From: Streptomyces rubrogriseus
Lineage (GTDB): Bacteria; Actinomycetota; Actinomycetes; Streptomycetales; Streptomycetaceae
Direction of reading: 5' to 3'
NCBI RefSeq assembly: GCF_027947575.1
Contig: NZ_CP116256.1
Span: 7,192,001-7,256,000 of the forward strand
DNA length: 64,000 nt
The position numbers and the translations under genes were made by a program. The notes below the pieces were generated by a model. It was not told where the DNA came from, did not search any database, and saw nothing but the letters and a program-made list of their open reading frames with translations. This document shows, piece after piece, positions 54,088 to 63,580 of this stretch. Numbering within the stretch: the stretch's first letter is position 1; each line of letters opens with the position of its first letter.

Positions 54088-55044
54088 CTAGGGAAGCCGC
54101 AGGTCGACGACGTACTTGCCGCGGACGCCGCCGGCTTCGAGCCGTTGATGGACCGCCGCTATGTCCCGCATGGGGAAGACGGTGTCGATCACCGGCCGGA
54201 TCGTGCCCGCCTCGACGGCCCGGGTGAGTTCGGCGATCCGGTCGGCCGAGGGGTTGTTGCTGAACATCTTGACGCGCCGGGGAGTGGCGGCCGCCCGCAG
54301 GGCGATGCCGAGCATGGAGGAGACGACGCGGTCGGAGTCGAAGGAGAGGGCGACCAGACGCCCGCCGCGGGCCAGCCGCTTCCGGTAGGCACCCAGGTCG
54401 GTGCCGACGACGTCGACGATCACGTCGAACCGGTCGAGGTCTTCGGGCCGGGTCGTGCGGTAGTCCAAGGCCTCGTCCGCCCCCAGCCGGGTGATCCAGT
54501 CGAGGTTGCGGGCGGCGGCGAGGGCGGTGACGTGCGCGCCCAGCGCCTTGCCCAGCTGCACGGCGACGCTGCCGACACCGCCGGTGGCGCCGCGGACCAG
54601 GAGCCGTTCCCCGGGCCGGAGTCGCGCCTTGCCGCTCAGGGCCGTCATCGCGGTGGTGCCCACCACCGGCAGGGCGGCGGCTTCGAGCAGGTCCAGGTTC
54701 TTCGGAGCCCGGGCCAGCCGCTGCTCGGGCACGGCGACGTAGTCGGCGATCGCCCCGAAGGTGAGGTGCGGCATCAGCCCCCACACCGCGTCCCCCACGC
54801 TCCAGGCGCGTACGCCGCTGCCGAGGGCCGAGACCCGGCCGGCGAAGTCGCTGCCCAGGCCGCGGGGGAAGCGGACGCGGGTCACCCGGCGCATCCTGCC
54901 CGCCCGGAAGGCGGTCTCACCGGCGTCCACGCTCGCGGCGTGCACCTCGACGAGGACTTCGCCCGGTCCGGGCCGGGGCGCGGGGACGTCGTTGACGCGC
55001 AGAACGTCGGGCGGGCCAAAACGGTCGAACTGTACGGCGCGCAT
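54088..55044 (-). CDS. NADPH:quinone oxidoreductase family (zinc-free MDR)
   Basis: 318 aa medium-chain dehydrogenase. MRAVQFDRFGPPDVLRVNDVPAPRPGPGEVLVEVHAASVD is the usual head. The nucleotide motif RGATGGVGSVAVQLGKALGA is present. No catalytic Cys/His zinc site, so it is the quinone-reductase type. It ends with GKYVVDL typical of the family. Divergent from a TetR regulator with three operator-like sites between them, so it is probably the repressed target. Confidence 0.9.
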   Translation of the reverse strand: MRAVQFDRFGPPDVLRVNDVPAPRPGPGEVLVEVHAASVDAGETAFRAGRMRRVTRVRFPRGLGSDFAGRVSALGSGVRAWSVGDAVWGLMPHLTFGAIADYVAVPEQRLARAPKNLDLLEAAALPVVGTTAMTALSGKARLRPGERLLVRGATGGVGSVAVQLGKALGAHVTALAAARNLDWITRLGADEALDYRTTRPEDLDRFDVIVDVVGTDLGAYRKRLARGGRLVALSFDSDRVVSSMLGIALRAAATPRRVKMFSNNPSADRIAELTRAVEAGTIRPVIDTVFPMRDIAAVHQRLEAGGVRGKYVVDLRLP

Positions 55045-55072
55045 GCCTTCGTCTCCTGTGTCGTGAGGGCAG

Positions 55073-55174
55073 AAACGGGGTGGCCCTCCGTTTTCTCGAA
55101 TATGGGGCCACCCCCCACTTCCTGTCAAACGACGCAGCCCTGCGGCGGTGCAAGAATGGGGTGCCACCCCGTTT
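55073..55174. promoter_or_regulatory. Three related operator-like sites
   Basis: A core GGGGTGGC(C/A)C occurs three times between the divergent oxidoreductase and TetR genes: 55073-55093 (plus strand, flanked by AAACGG/CCGTTT), 55099-55120 (minus strand) and 55155-55174 (minus strand, containing the dyad GGGGTG-C-CACCCC). Repressor binding by the TetR protein is inference. Confidence 0.55.
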
Positions 55175-55200
55175 CGTCGGCGAGGAAGGAGAGCACGAGT

Positions 55201-55821
55201 GTGAGCCGGGAGAATCCGAGTGTGGGCCGGGAGGATCCGAGCCCGCCCAAGCGCGCGGACGCACGCCGCAACTACGACCGGATCATCGAGGCCGCCGCGG
55301 CCGAGGTCGCCCGGCACGGAGCCGACGCCTCCCTGGAGGAGATCGCTCGGCGGGCCGGCGTCGGCTCGGCCACCCTGCACCGCCACTTCCCGTCCCGGTG
55401 GGGCCTGCTCCAGGCCGTCTTCCAGGAGCGCGTGGCGCAGTTGTGCGGCGAGGCCCGGTCCCTGGCGGCCGAACACCCGCCGGCGGCCGCTCTGACGCGA
55501 TGGCTGACGTCGCTGGCGGTCTTCGGCGCCGTCACGAGCGGCGCCGCCCGTTCCCTGCTTCAGGCGACCGGCACGAACGCGGCGTCCGCGCGGGATTCGC
55601 GCTGTGAGCAACTGCTGATGGAGGCCGGCGCCGACCTGCTGGCCCGCGCCCAGGACGACGGAACCGTCCGCGACGACGTGACCGCCCTCGAACTGCTCTC
55701 CCTCGCCAACGCGGTGTCCCTCGCGGCCGAGCACACCCCCGACGCCGCCCACCACGCCACCCGGCTCATGGGGATCGCCCTCGAGGGCCTGGGCGCGCCC
55801 GGCCCGCTCCCCCGGGAGTGA
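55201..55821 (+). CDS. TetR-family repressor
   Basis: 206 aa. Helix-turn-helix (about 20-65): RRNYDRIIEAAAAEVARHGADASLEEIARRAGVGSATLHRHFPSRWGLLQAVF. The C-terminal ligand domain has ALLSLANAVSLAAEHTPDAAHHATRLMGIALEGL. GTG at 55201 is used (GGAAGGA about 10 nt upstream); GTG at 55219 is also in frame. Likely autorepresses and controls the divergent quinone oxidoreductase, as in small-molecule/redox-stress pairs. Confidence 0.92.
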   Translation: MSRENPSVGREDPSPPKRADARRNYDRIIEAAAAEVARHGADASLEEIARRAGVGSATLHRHFPSRWGLLQAVFQERVAQLCGEARSLAAEHPPAAALTRWLTSLAVFGAVTSGAARSLLQATGTNAASARDSRCEQLLMEAGADLLARAQDDGTVRDDVTALELLSLANAVSLAAEHTPDAAHHATRLMGIALEGLGAPGPLPRE

Positions 55822-55828
55822 CCCGCGG

Positions 55829-57319
55829 TCAGCTCCACACCTGTCGTTCATGGCCGCGGGGGTCGTCGACCTGGCTCCATTCGGCGTCGATGCGCATGGT
55901 GGCCCGACGGTCGGTGTCGTACGGGTCCCAGCCGGGGTCGCCGGTCCGGGCGAACCGGATCCAGGTCGCGTGGACGCGGGCGGCGAGGTCCGCGGGGGGC
56001 TGCTCCGGGCCGAGCAGGGCGGCGGGTCCGTTGAGTTCCGGCCGGTCCGCGAGGTCGAAGACGAAGGGCAGTTCGACCGCGTGGGTGGCGCCGAGTTCTC
56101 CGTCCAGGGCGCGGGAGCGCCAGGCGAACTCGTAGGCGTAGGTGGCGGCCCGCGGGTGGGCGGCATGGGCGCTCGCCAGCGCCCGGCTGCCGGCGCCGAA
56201 CAGGGCGTCGCCCATGACGGCGGAGCGCAACTGCCCGAGGGATGCCCCGGGGCGCGACGCACGGTAGGCCGCGACCAGCCTCGCCGGATCGGGGTGCGAG
56301 CGGGCGGCGGCCTCGTCGACGTCGGCGGCGGTCGAGGTGGCGTACTTGCCCACCGGGACCAGGTAGAGGTTGCCCTCCTCGGTGTTGGTGCCGACGAGCA
56401 GATCGACGTCGGCGGCCCGGCCGGCGGCGACGGACGCGGCGGGCTGGGTGTCGAGGACCAGGCTGAAGGGGCTGAGGCCGATCAGCGGGTCGCGGTGGGT
56501 CCCGGTCCGCAGGTCGATGCCCGCGAGCCCGGACGCCGCCTCGACGAGCCGCTCGTCGGGGACGCCGGCGAACGCGTCGACGTGCGGTTCGATGCCCAGG
56601 GCCAGGGCCGCGGCCCCGGTGACGCGGGCGGCCTGCTCGGGTGTGAACGCGCCCAGACCGCTGCCGCTCTGCACGATGGCGCGGCGGAACAGCCCGTCGG
56701 CCCCGGGGGTGGCGAGGACGCCGCCGACGACGGTCGCCCCGGCCGACTGGCCGAAGAGGGTGACGTTGTCCGGGTCGCCGCCGAAGGCGGAGACGTTCTC
56801 CCGCACCCAGCGCAGCGCCGCGACGACGTCGAGCAGACCGCGGTTGGCGGGCGCCCCGGGGATGTCGAGGAACCCGGCGATGCCGAGCCGGTAGTTGAGG
56901 GTGACGAGGACGACGCCGTCACGGGCGAACGCGGAGCCGTCGTACAGGGTGGCCCGCGTCGATCCGGCGACGAAGCCGCCGCCGTGGACGAAGACCATGA
57001 CCGGCAGTTCACCGGCCCCGGTGGCGGGCGTGAAGACGTTGACGGTGAGGTAGTCCTCGCCGCGGCTCCAGCCGGTGCCGAAGTAGGGGGTCATGTCGAC
57101 GTCGCCGAGCCTGCGTTCGGACTGCGGGGCGTTGGGTCCCGGCACGGTGGCGTCCCGTACGCCGTCCCACGGCTCGTGCGGCCGCGGCGGGGCGAACCGG
57201 GCGGCGCCGCGGGGCGGAGCGGCGTACGGGATGTTCAGGAAGGTGAGGGTGTCGTCCCGGCGCAGGCCGCGGACGGCGCCCTGCGCGGTGGTCACGACGG
57301 GTTCGGGGTGGTGGTTCAT
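55829..57319 (-). CDS. Type-B carboxylesterase
   Basis: 496 aa. Oxyanion-hole motif VHGGGF (about 111-116), nucleophile Ser192 in FGQSAG, Glu in GTNTEEGN (about 303) and His in ATHAVELPF (about 396), all in the order of pNB esterase/cholinesterase family. No signal peptide. AAGGA lies 8 nt before the ATG. It starts 22 nt after the metallo-hydrolase gene and is co-transcribed with it. Hydrolyses an ester, possibly an aromatic or macrocyclic one; substrate unknown. Confidence 0.92.
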   Translation of the reverse strand: MNHHPEPVVTTAQGAVRGLRRDDTLTFLNIPYAAPPRGAARFAPPRPHEPWDGVRDATVPGPNAPQSERRLGDVDMTPYFGTGWSRGEDYLTVNVFTPATGAGELPVMVFVHGGGFVAGSTRATLYDGSAFARDGVVLVTLNYRLGIAGFLDIPGAPANRGLLDVVAALRWVRENVSAFGGDPDNVTLFGQSAGATVVGGVLATPGADGLFRRAIVQSGSGLGAFTPEQAARVTGAAALALGIEPHVDAFAGVPDERLVEAASGLAGIDLRTGTHRDPLIGLSPFSLVLDTQPAASVAAGRAADVDLLVGTNTEEGNLYLVPVGKYATSTAADVDEAAARSHPDPARLVAAYRASRPGASLGQLRSAVMGDALFGAGSRALASAHAAHPRAATYAYEFAWRSRALDGELGATHAVELPFVFDLADRPELNGPAALLGPEQPPADLAARVHATWIRFARTGDPGWDPYDTDRRATMRIDAEWSQVDDPRGHERQVWS

Positions 57320-57341
57320 CTCGCGTGTCCTTCCGCGGGCC

Positions 57342-58256
57342 TCAGACCGACTCGGTGTACCTGGTGAAGGGCGCCCAGCCCTTGACGGCGAACTTGCCGC
57401 CCTCGCGGACGACTTCGGCGGCGCCGTGGCCGCCGAGGTGCGCGGGGAAGACGAGGGCGTTGCTGTCCACCGCCGAGCCCAGGAGCCGGCGGCGGGTGGC
57501 ACGGGCCTCGGCGGGGTCCTCGCAGAAGCAGCTGTTGGCGTCGGGCTCGTGGATCTGGATCGGGCTGTGCATCAGGTCGCCGACGAACAGGGCGCGGTCG
57601 GAGCCGGACTCCAGCCGCAGCACCGACGAGCCGGGGGTGTGGCCGGGTGCGAGCTCGAGGCGCAGGTTGGAGTCGATGCGGTGGCCGTCCTCCCACAGCC
57701 GGGTGAGGCCGGCCGCGTGCACGGGGGCGACGCTGTCCTCGAAGACGTTCTGGTTGCCGCGACCGAGCAGCGTCTTGATCTCGTTGGCCGGGTTCCAGTA
57801 GTCGAAGTCCGCCCTGGCCATGAGGTAGGTGGCGTTGGGGAACGTCGGCACCCAGGTCCGGCCGTCGAGGTAGGTGTTCCAGCCGACGTGGTCGACGTGC
57901 AGGTGGGTGTTGATCACGATGTCGACGTCCTCGGGCCGGACCCCGGCGCGGGCGAGATTGCCCAGGAAGTCGGTTTCCAGGCGGCTCCACACCGGCGCGT
58001 ACGGCCGGTCCTTGTGGTTGCCGACGCCGGTGTCGACCAGGATGGTCCGGCCCTCGCTGCGCAGGACCCAGGTCTGGATCGCGGTGTTGACGATGCGGGT
58101 CTCGGCGTCCAGGAAGTCCGGAACCAGCCAGGAGCGGTGCGTGTCCCAGGCCTGGGCCGGGCTGTCCGGGACGAACGCCTCGGGCGTCATGCCGACGGGG
58201 CCGTAGTACTCCCGGACCCGGGTCACGGTGACATCGCCCAGGGTGATGGTGTCCAA
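57342..58256 (-). CDS. Metallo-beta-lactamase-fold hydrolase
   Basis: 304 aa. The metal motif THLHVDHVG gives H118, H120, D122 and H123. APGHTPGSSV gives the next His, FVGDLMHSP the bridging Asp, and PAHLGGHG the last His. This spacing matches lactonases and related hydrolases, including AHL lactonases, but other metallo-hydrolases share it. TTG at 58256 has GGAG seven bases upstream. Operon with the esterase. The divergent LAL regulator gene starts 242 nt away. Confidence 0.88.
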   Translation of the reverse strand: MDTITLGDVTVTRVREYYGPVGMTPEAFVPDSPAQAWDTHRSWLVPDFLDAETRIVNTAIQTWVLRSEGRTILVDTGVGNHKDRPYAPVWSRLETDFLGNLARAGVRPEDVDIVINTHLHVDHVGWNTYLDGRTWVPTFPNATYLMARADFDYWNPANEIKTLLGRGNQNVFEDSVAPVHAAGLTRLWEDGHRIDSNLRLELAPGHTPGSSVLRLESGSDRALFVGDLMHSPIQIHEPDANSCFCEDPAEARATRRRLLGSAVDSNALVFPAHLGGHGAAEVVREGGKFAVKGWAPFTRYTESV

Positions 58257-58498
58257 GGGGTTGCTCCAGTTCGGAAGATCTCCAGAAGGTCGGGCGTGAA
58301 CGCACGCCCCTGTTCCGCAAGGGTGCGTGGCGGGTGGCGGGCGGCGGTATGCGTCACGTGACTGCACCGTGTCCGCCCGGACCCGTGGTGAGCGGCCGCG
58401 ACCGGCAGTGATCGGCCGTGAGCGGACGGGGGACGGCAGGAATACGGCCGCGACCCGGCCACGTTGCCGTCAGGGCAGTCTCAGTTCCTGGAGCATCC
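58257..58498. promoter_or_regulatory. Divergent regulatory region of the esterase operon and the LAL regulator
   Basis: 242 bases. A perfect 10-bp palindrome GTCACGTGAC lies at 58353-58362. Three direct repeats of GTGA(G/T)CGG(C/A)C follow at 58388-58397, 58408-58417 and 58418-58427. Such direct repeats suit an activator that binds several sites. Promoters not identified. Confidence 0.5.
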
Positions 58499-61321
58499 GT
58501 GAAGAATGGTGAACGCGCCCGAGCGGGCCACGACTCGCCCGCAGACCCCGGTCCGGCCGTGGTGGGCCGGGAAGCCGAGATCGCGGAGATCAGGAGTCGC
58601 GTCGCCGCCGACCGCTCCCACAGCTCGGTGCTGGTCGTCGAGGGCGACCCCGGTGTCGGCAAGAGCGTCCTGCTCGACCTCGCCGTACGGCTGACCCGCG
58701 ACACCGGCCAACGGGTACTGAGGGCGGTGGGCAGCGAGTCCGAGACACCGCTCGCGTTCGCCGGCCTGCACCAGTTGCTCCGCCCGGTGCTGCGCAGCCT
58801 GGACGGCCTCCCGGCACGCCAGCGCTCCGCGCTCCGGACGGCCCTGGGACTGGCCGAGGACGCCGGAGACGCCGGAGACGCCGAACACACTGACCACGCC
58901 GATCATGCCGATCACGCCAGTACCCCTGACGCCCTGCTCGTCGGCCTGGCAGTGCTGACCCTGCTGTCGGACCTGTCCGAACCGGCACCGCTGCTCGTGG
59001 TGGTCGACGACGCCCAGTGGATCGACCGCGCGTCGCTGGACGTCCTCTCCTTCCTGGCCCGGCGCATGGCCGGCGAGCCCGTGACGCTGCTGATGGGCGT
59101 GCGTGCCGCGGCGGTACTGCCCGGGTTCGACAAGGGGTACGAGCGCCTGGAGATCGGACCGCTGAGTGGTGACGCGGCCAACCGGCTGCTCGACGAGCAG
59201 CCGAAGCGGCCCACCGGCCGCACCCGGGCCCGGATCCTGCGGGAGGCGGCGGGCAACCCGCTGGCCCTGGTCGAACTCGCCCGCGCCGCGGCGGACAGAG
59301 AGCCGGAGGGCAGCGGAGTGGAGGGCCCGCTGCCCGTCACCGACCGGCTGGAAGGGATCTTCGCGCGCCACCTGCGGCTCCTCCCGGAAGCCACCCGCCG
59401 CGCCCTGCTGCTGCTCGCCGCCGCCGACGCGGCGGACGCCCCGGCGGCCGCACGGGGCCTGCCCGAGGCGGCCGACACGGTGTGGGCGCCCGCCGAACGC
59501 GCCGGTCTCGTACGGCGGGACGGCACCGGGGTCTCCTTCCGCCACCCGCTCGTCCGCTCGGCGGTCTACCACGCCGCGCCCTTCGAGCAGCGCAGGCGGG
59601 CCCACCTCGCCCTCGCCCGACAGCTGGGCGAGGAGCCCGACCGCCGCGCCTGGCACCTCGCCGCCGCGGCCGTACGGCCCGACGAGCAGGTGTCGGCGGC
59701 CCTCCGGGAAACAGCGGGCCGGGCCAGGCGCCGGGGCGGTCACGCGGCCGCCGCCGCCGCTCTGGAGCGCGCCGCGGAACTCAGCCCGCACCGCGCGGAC
59801 CAGGCGCGACTGCTGGCCGACGCCGCGGACACGGCCGTCTTCACCGGTCAGCTCGGCTGGGTGGAACACCTGGCCGCCGGGGTACGGGAGCGCAGTGACG
59901 ACCCGGCGCTGACCGGCCGGGTTGCGCTGGCGACGGGGCGGCTCATGACCATGGGTCCGCACCACACGGCAGCCTTCGGACTGCTGTCGCGCGTCGCCGA
60001 CGAGGCGGCGGCCACCCGGTCGCCCCGCCTGCTGGACGCGCTCGCCGCGGCGGCGGTGGTCCGCTACTACTCGGGCGAGGAGTCCCAGCGGCAGCGGATC
60101 GAGACCCTGCTCGCCGATGTGCCGGACTCCGCCGCGGGTGGTGCGCTGCGCGCCTGGGTACTGGCCGTCTCCGATCCCGCCGGCGCGGGTGCGTCCCTCG
60201 CCCCGGCGCTGCCCCGGCTGATCGCCGCGGCCAAGGACGAGGCCGGATCACTGACGGCGCTCGCCGTCGTGGCCTGGCTCCTCGACCGGACCCCGCTCGC
60301 GGCCAGGACCTTCGACGAGGCGTTCGGCCGTTGGCAGGCCCATGGCCCGCTGCCAGCCGGTCTGGCCTGCGCCGCCGGCTGGGCCTATCTGGAGCAGGGC
60401 CGCTGGGCCGACGCCCGCTCGGTGGCGGCCGAGATCGCGGAGGTGGCCTCGGCGGCCGGGCTGGATCACGCCGAGGCGTGCGCACGAACCCTCGACGCGA
60501 CGGTCCTGGCGCTGCTCGGTGAACCGGCCGAGGCACGCGACAGCGCCGAGCGGGCGCTGGCCCTCGTCGACCCCCTGGAGAGCCGCTCCGTCGCGGTCTT
60601 CGCCCGTCGTGCCCTGGGGCTGGCGGCGGTGGCCGAGGGCGACTACGACAGCGCGTACGCGCAGTTCCGCGCCGCCTTCACCGAGGACGGAGACCCGGTC
60701 CACTACCACGTCTCCCCCACCGTCCTGGCCGAACTCGCCGCGGCGGCCGTCCGCCGAGGACACCGCGAAACCGCCGCGCGACTGCTGGAGCACTCGGCAC
60801 GGCACCTGGCCCCCGGCATGTCGGCACGCCTGTCCCTGCTGGTCGAGCGAGGCCGCGCCCTGCTCGCCGAACCGGAGCATGCCGAACGCCACTTCCGGGC
60901 GGCGCTGGCGGGGGAAGCGGGCGAGCAGTGGCCCTTCGAGCGGGCGCAGACCCGGCTGGACTACGGGGAGTGGCTGCGCCGGCAGCGCCGTGTGGCGGAG
61001 GCCCGCCCGCTGCTCACCGGAGCCCTCGACACGTTCCGGCGACTCGGCGCCCGGCCGTGGATCGACCGCGCGAAGGCGGAACTGCGGGCCGCCGGCATCG
61101 AGGCGGACACCGCCGCACCCGGCGCCCTCACCGAACTCAGCCCCCAGCAGCAGCAGATCGTCCGGCTCGCGGCCCACGGCCTGACGAACCGCGAGATCGG
61201 GGAGAAGCTGTTCCTCTCCCCGCGCACGGTCGGCTCACACCTCTACCGGGTCTTCCCCAAACTGGGCATCACCGCCCGCACCCAACTACGCGACCTGCTC
61301 ACCGGCGCTTTGCCCCGCTGA
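58499..61321 (+). CDS. LAL-type LuxR family ATP-binding regulator
   Basis: 940 aa. Walker A EGDPGVGKS (residues 48-56) and Walker B LLVVVDDAQW (165-174). A low-complexity DAGDAGDAEH/TDHADHADHA loop lies at about 121-140. A long helical middle part resembles TPR repeats, and a C-terminal LuxR helix-turn-helix (about 878-935) has LSPQQQQIVRLAAHGLTNREIGEKLFLSPRTVGSHLYRVF. Typical of large activators of antibiotic and catabolic clusters (MalT/LAL family). GTG at 58499 has GGAG six bases upstream; an earlier GTG frame start 27 codons upstream has none. Divergent from the esterase operon, its probable target. Confidence 0.92.
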   Translation: MKNGERARAGHDSPADPGPAVVGREAEIAEIRSRVAADRSHSSVLVVEGDPGVGKSVLLDLAVRLTRDTGQRVLRAVGSESETPLAFAGLHQLLRPVLRSLDGLPARQRSALRTALGLAEDAGDAGDAEHTDHADHADHASTPDALLVGLAVLTLLSDLSEPAPLLVVVDDAQWIDRASLDVLSFLARRMAGEPVTLLMGVRAAAVLPGFDKGYERLEIGPLSGDAANRLLDEQPKRPTGRTRARILREAAGNPLALVELARAAADREPEGSGVEGPLPVTDRLEGIFARHLRLLPEATRRALLLLAAADAADAPAAARGLPEAADTVWAPAERAGLVRRDGTGVSFRHPLVRSAVYHAAPFEQRRRAHLALARQLGEEPDRRAWHLAAAAVRPDEQVSAALRETAGRARRRGGHAAAAAALERAAELSPHRADQARLLADAADTAVFTGQLGWVEHLAAGVRERSDDPALTGRVALATGRLMTMGPHHTAAFGLLSRVADEAAATRSPRLLDALAAAAVVRYYSGEESQRQRIETLLADVPDSAAGGALRAWVLAVSDPAGAGASLAPALPRLIAAAKDEAGSLTALAVVAWLLDRTPLAARTFDEAFGRWQAHGPLPAGLACAAGWAYLEQGRWADARSVAAEIAEVASAAGLDHAEACARTLDATVLALLGEPAEARDSAERALALVDPLESRSVAVFARRALGLAAVAEGDYDSAYAQFRAAFTEDGDPVHYHVSPTVLAELAAAAVRRGHRETAARLLEHSARHLAPGMSARLSLLVERGRALLAEPEHAERHFRAALAGEAGEQWPFERAQTRLDYGEWLRRQRRVAEARPLLTGALDTFRRLGARPWIDRAKAELRAAGIEADTAAPGALTELSPQQQQIVRLAAHGLTNREIGEKLFLSPRTVGSHLYRVFPKLGITARTQLRDLLTGALPR

Positions 61322-61383
61322 AGAGCAAACTCCGCACCGGGACACCCGGGCCGCACGCCGTGCTTGGCGATGGCCACGGACAC

Positions 61384-62803
61384 TCACAGTGACCAAGCGG
61401 TCTGCAGGTCGCCAGGACCGTATGCGGCATCGAGCCCTCGGCAGTCGACTCCACTGCGCGAGGCCGCCACGACCGGAACAGGCGCGTCGGTGAGTGCGGC
61501 GCGGTGGCGGTGGAGAGCCGCCAGGTCGTGCCGGTCGAAGGGCGACTGCTCCAACCACTTGACGGAACCGACGAAGAGCACCTCCTTGGCCACGGGAGCG
61601 CGATCCGCTCCGACGACGTCGATCTCAACGTCGTTGGTGCGGGTCCAGTAGCCGCCCACCGCCGGGGCCGCGGGCAGCCGGTCGTCCGGCAGGATCCTTG
61701 CCAGGGCCTCGCGGACGAGTGGCTCGACGGCCCGGCCGCGCCAACTGGTCCAGTTCTCTCGGATCCGTGCCAGGGTCAGATCACCGCGCCTCCGCTCGAT
61801 CTCCTCCATGGACGGGCCGAGCAGATGCAGCCAGAACCGCAAGTAGGGATCTGCCACCCGGTAGCGTCGGTCCGTCGAGGGGCGCGGTGACACGGGCAAC
61901 TCCCCCACGACGACCCGCTTTTCTGCAAGCAGCTCAAGGGCTCGCTGCAATGGCGTGGCCCCGATGCCGCCGGCCGCACGACCGATGTTGGTGAAGGTCC
62001 GCTCGCCGCTGCCGATCGCCGCCAGGACCGGCGCGCCTGAGCCTGCGGTGGGAATTCAGCGGCCGGTGAGCGCTCGGCGGACACGAGCAGAGCCGAGACC
62101 GGGTCACTCAGCGCCTCGCCGGGGAAGTCCCACATTCCGGCGCCGTGCGGCCACTCGGCGCAGATCGGCGGCAGTCCGCCGGTGACCAGCGCCGCGTCGA
62201 AGGCTTCCGCCGGTTCGAGCGCGAGCATCTGCCCCACCTCGGCGGGGTTGAGCGGCCCCAGCACCATCTCCCGGCCACGCTGGTGGAAGGGCCGGCCGTA
62301 GCCGTTCAGCGCCTTCACCATGGACAGGCCGGAGCCGATCAGGACCAGTAGTACCGGCTTGGTCTCCGGCGCCCGGTCCCCGGCTCGTTGCAGCATCCCT
62401 TCGAACGCGCCCCCGGCATCCATCAGGTACGGCACTTCATCGACGACCAGCAGGCTCGCCCGGTCGGCGGGCAGCGGCGCGGCCAGCACGTCGAAGGCGG
62501 CGTACCAACTCTCCGGCCGAGCGGCGGCCACCAGCCCCGCCGGCGGCAGCGTCGATGCCTGGGCATCCCGGGCCAGCCGCGCCAGGTCGTCCCCTGGTGA
62601 CGCACCGGTCGCCGCGTAGAACAGGAACGGGACTCCGGAGCGCTCCGCGAACCGCTCGACCAACCGAGACTTACCCACTCGTCGCCGCCCACGCAGCGTC
62701 ACGCACCGAGCGGGCCGCTCGCCCGGCACCCCCGCTGCCACTTTCCGCAGCTCCCGCTCCAGCGTCGCAAGCAATCCTGCCCGCGCTCCAGGAAGCCCAC
62801 CAT
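61384..62803 (-). pseudogene. AAA ATPase of the PF01637/DUF234 type, broken by two frameshifts
   Basis: Three reading frames are needed. ATG at 62803, with GGAGG nine bases upstream, begins MVGFLERGQ. From about 62785 a second frame gives LLATLERELRKVAAGVPGERPARCVTLRGRRRVGKSRLVERF (Walker A RRRVGKS) through LLVVDEVPYLMD (Walker B) to AEFPPQAQA. From about 62025 a third frame gives VLAAIGSGERTFTNIGRAAGG, RRYRVADPYLRFWLHLLG (DUF234-like) and EIDVVGADRAPVAKEVLFVGSVKW, ending at 61384. Two independent shifts make a pseudogene more likely than error, but resequencing would decide. Such ATPases are often linked to mobile elements or toxin-like loci; function unknown. Confidence 0.75.
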
Positions 62804-62828
62804 GCCCGCCGACCTCCACAGCATCTCG

Positions 62829-62859
62829 CTAACGACGATGTTAGTAACAGAGTCGTTAG
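62829..62859. promoter_or_regulatory. 31-bp near-perfect palindrome before the ATPase gene
   Basis: Outer arms CTAACGAC/GTCGTTAG and inner arms TGTTA/TAACA are symmetric about a central G (position 62844), with two mismatched base pairs per side. It sits about 10 nt upstream of the ribosome site. Looks like a dimer-of-dimers operator or a cruciform. The gene it serves is broken. Confidence 0.65.
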
Positions 62860-63057
62860 TAAGCGGCTCCCGCCGCGCCACTCATCACCCTGGCCCAGTC
62901 GAAGGCGACACGAAGAGGCAACAGGCAACCCCCGCCGAACCCGGATTCCGTGAGCGCCTCACGCGTCAAACTCGCTCTCGAGCACGAAGGGAAACGGCCC
63001 GACACGGTGAGTGTCCACCAATGACTCTCGTGGTCGCTGTCCAGGTGGGGGTTGGTA

Positions 63058-63140
63058 ATGAGCACGGATCGACGTTTTGGCCCGGAGATTCGCCGATTCG
63101 GGCTGGAAGTACGGCTGTCCCTGACCGAGTCGTCCGCGCC
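63058..63140 (+). pseudogene. N-terminal remnant of an XRE-type regulator gene
   Basis: ATG at 63058 gives MSTDRRFGPEIRRFGLEVRLSLTE, which resembles the start of Streptomyces XRE regulators (RFGPEIRRLRxxxGLSLTQL). The resemblance ends at about residue 24; what follows has no helix-turn-helix. Confidence 0.4.
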
Positions 63141-63580
63141 GACACCGGCTCTCGGATGCCGCTGGGCCGCACCTCGCCGAAGCTCTGGAGCGTGGGACGC
63201 CGGGCCGTCCTCGCGGTGGAACCTGCACTGCAGAGCTCTAACCTGCGCAAACGAGGGTTTCGATGGAGTCATCCAAGCACCATCCCAGCACGGGTGTCCT
63301 ATGCCAGCACCACGAACTGCTCAGATGTCAACCGACCATCCTCAACCCATCCATGCCTCTCGCCCCATCCGCTCATCGAAGTCCGTGCATTAACTTCTTG
63401 TCCAAGCTCCCCACTTCTGGACTACCGTTGCTGTGCACTGCGTGCCCTCCTCGGAGGGTGTACGCGACGTGATCCGAGGAGTTTGCGTTGCCCTTCGGTC
63501 CGGTGACTCAGCCCCTTGGTGCGCTCCCGGCGGGAGCCATCCGGCGCCGTCACCGATCAAATCGAAGGGGACGCATTCCC
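63141..63580. other. Low-G+C stretch without a gene
   Basis: 440 bases, visibly richer in A/T than the rest of the window around 63240-63440, with no ORF showing Streptomyces codon bias. Possibly the promoter region of the small gene at 63581 or decayed DNA. Confidence 0.4.

Noticed and set aside
58418..58498. Earlier start of the LAL regulator
   Set aside because: No ribosome site and it overlaps the direct repeats; GTG at 58499 has GGAG.
62829..62859. Rho-independent terminator
   Set aside because: A/T-rich dyad located before, not after, a gene and with no T-run.
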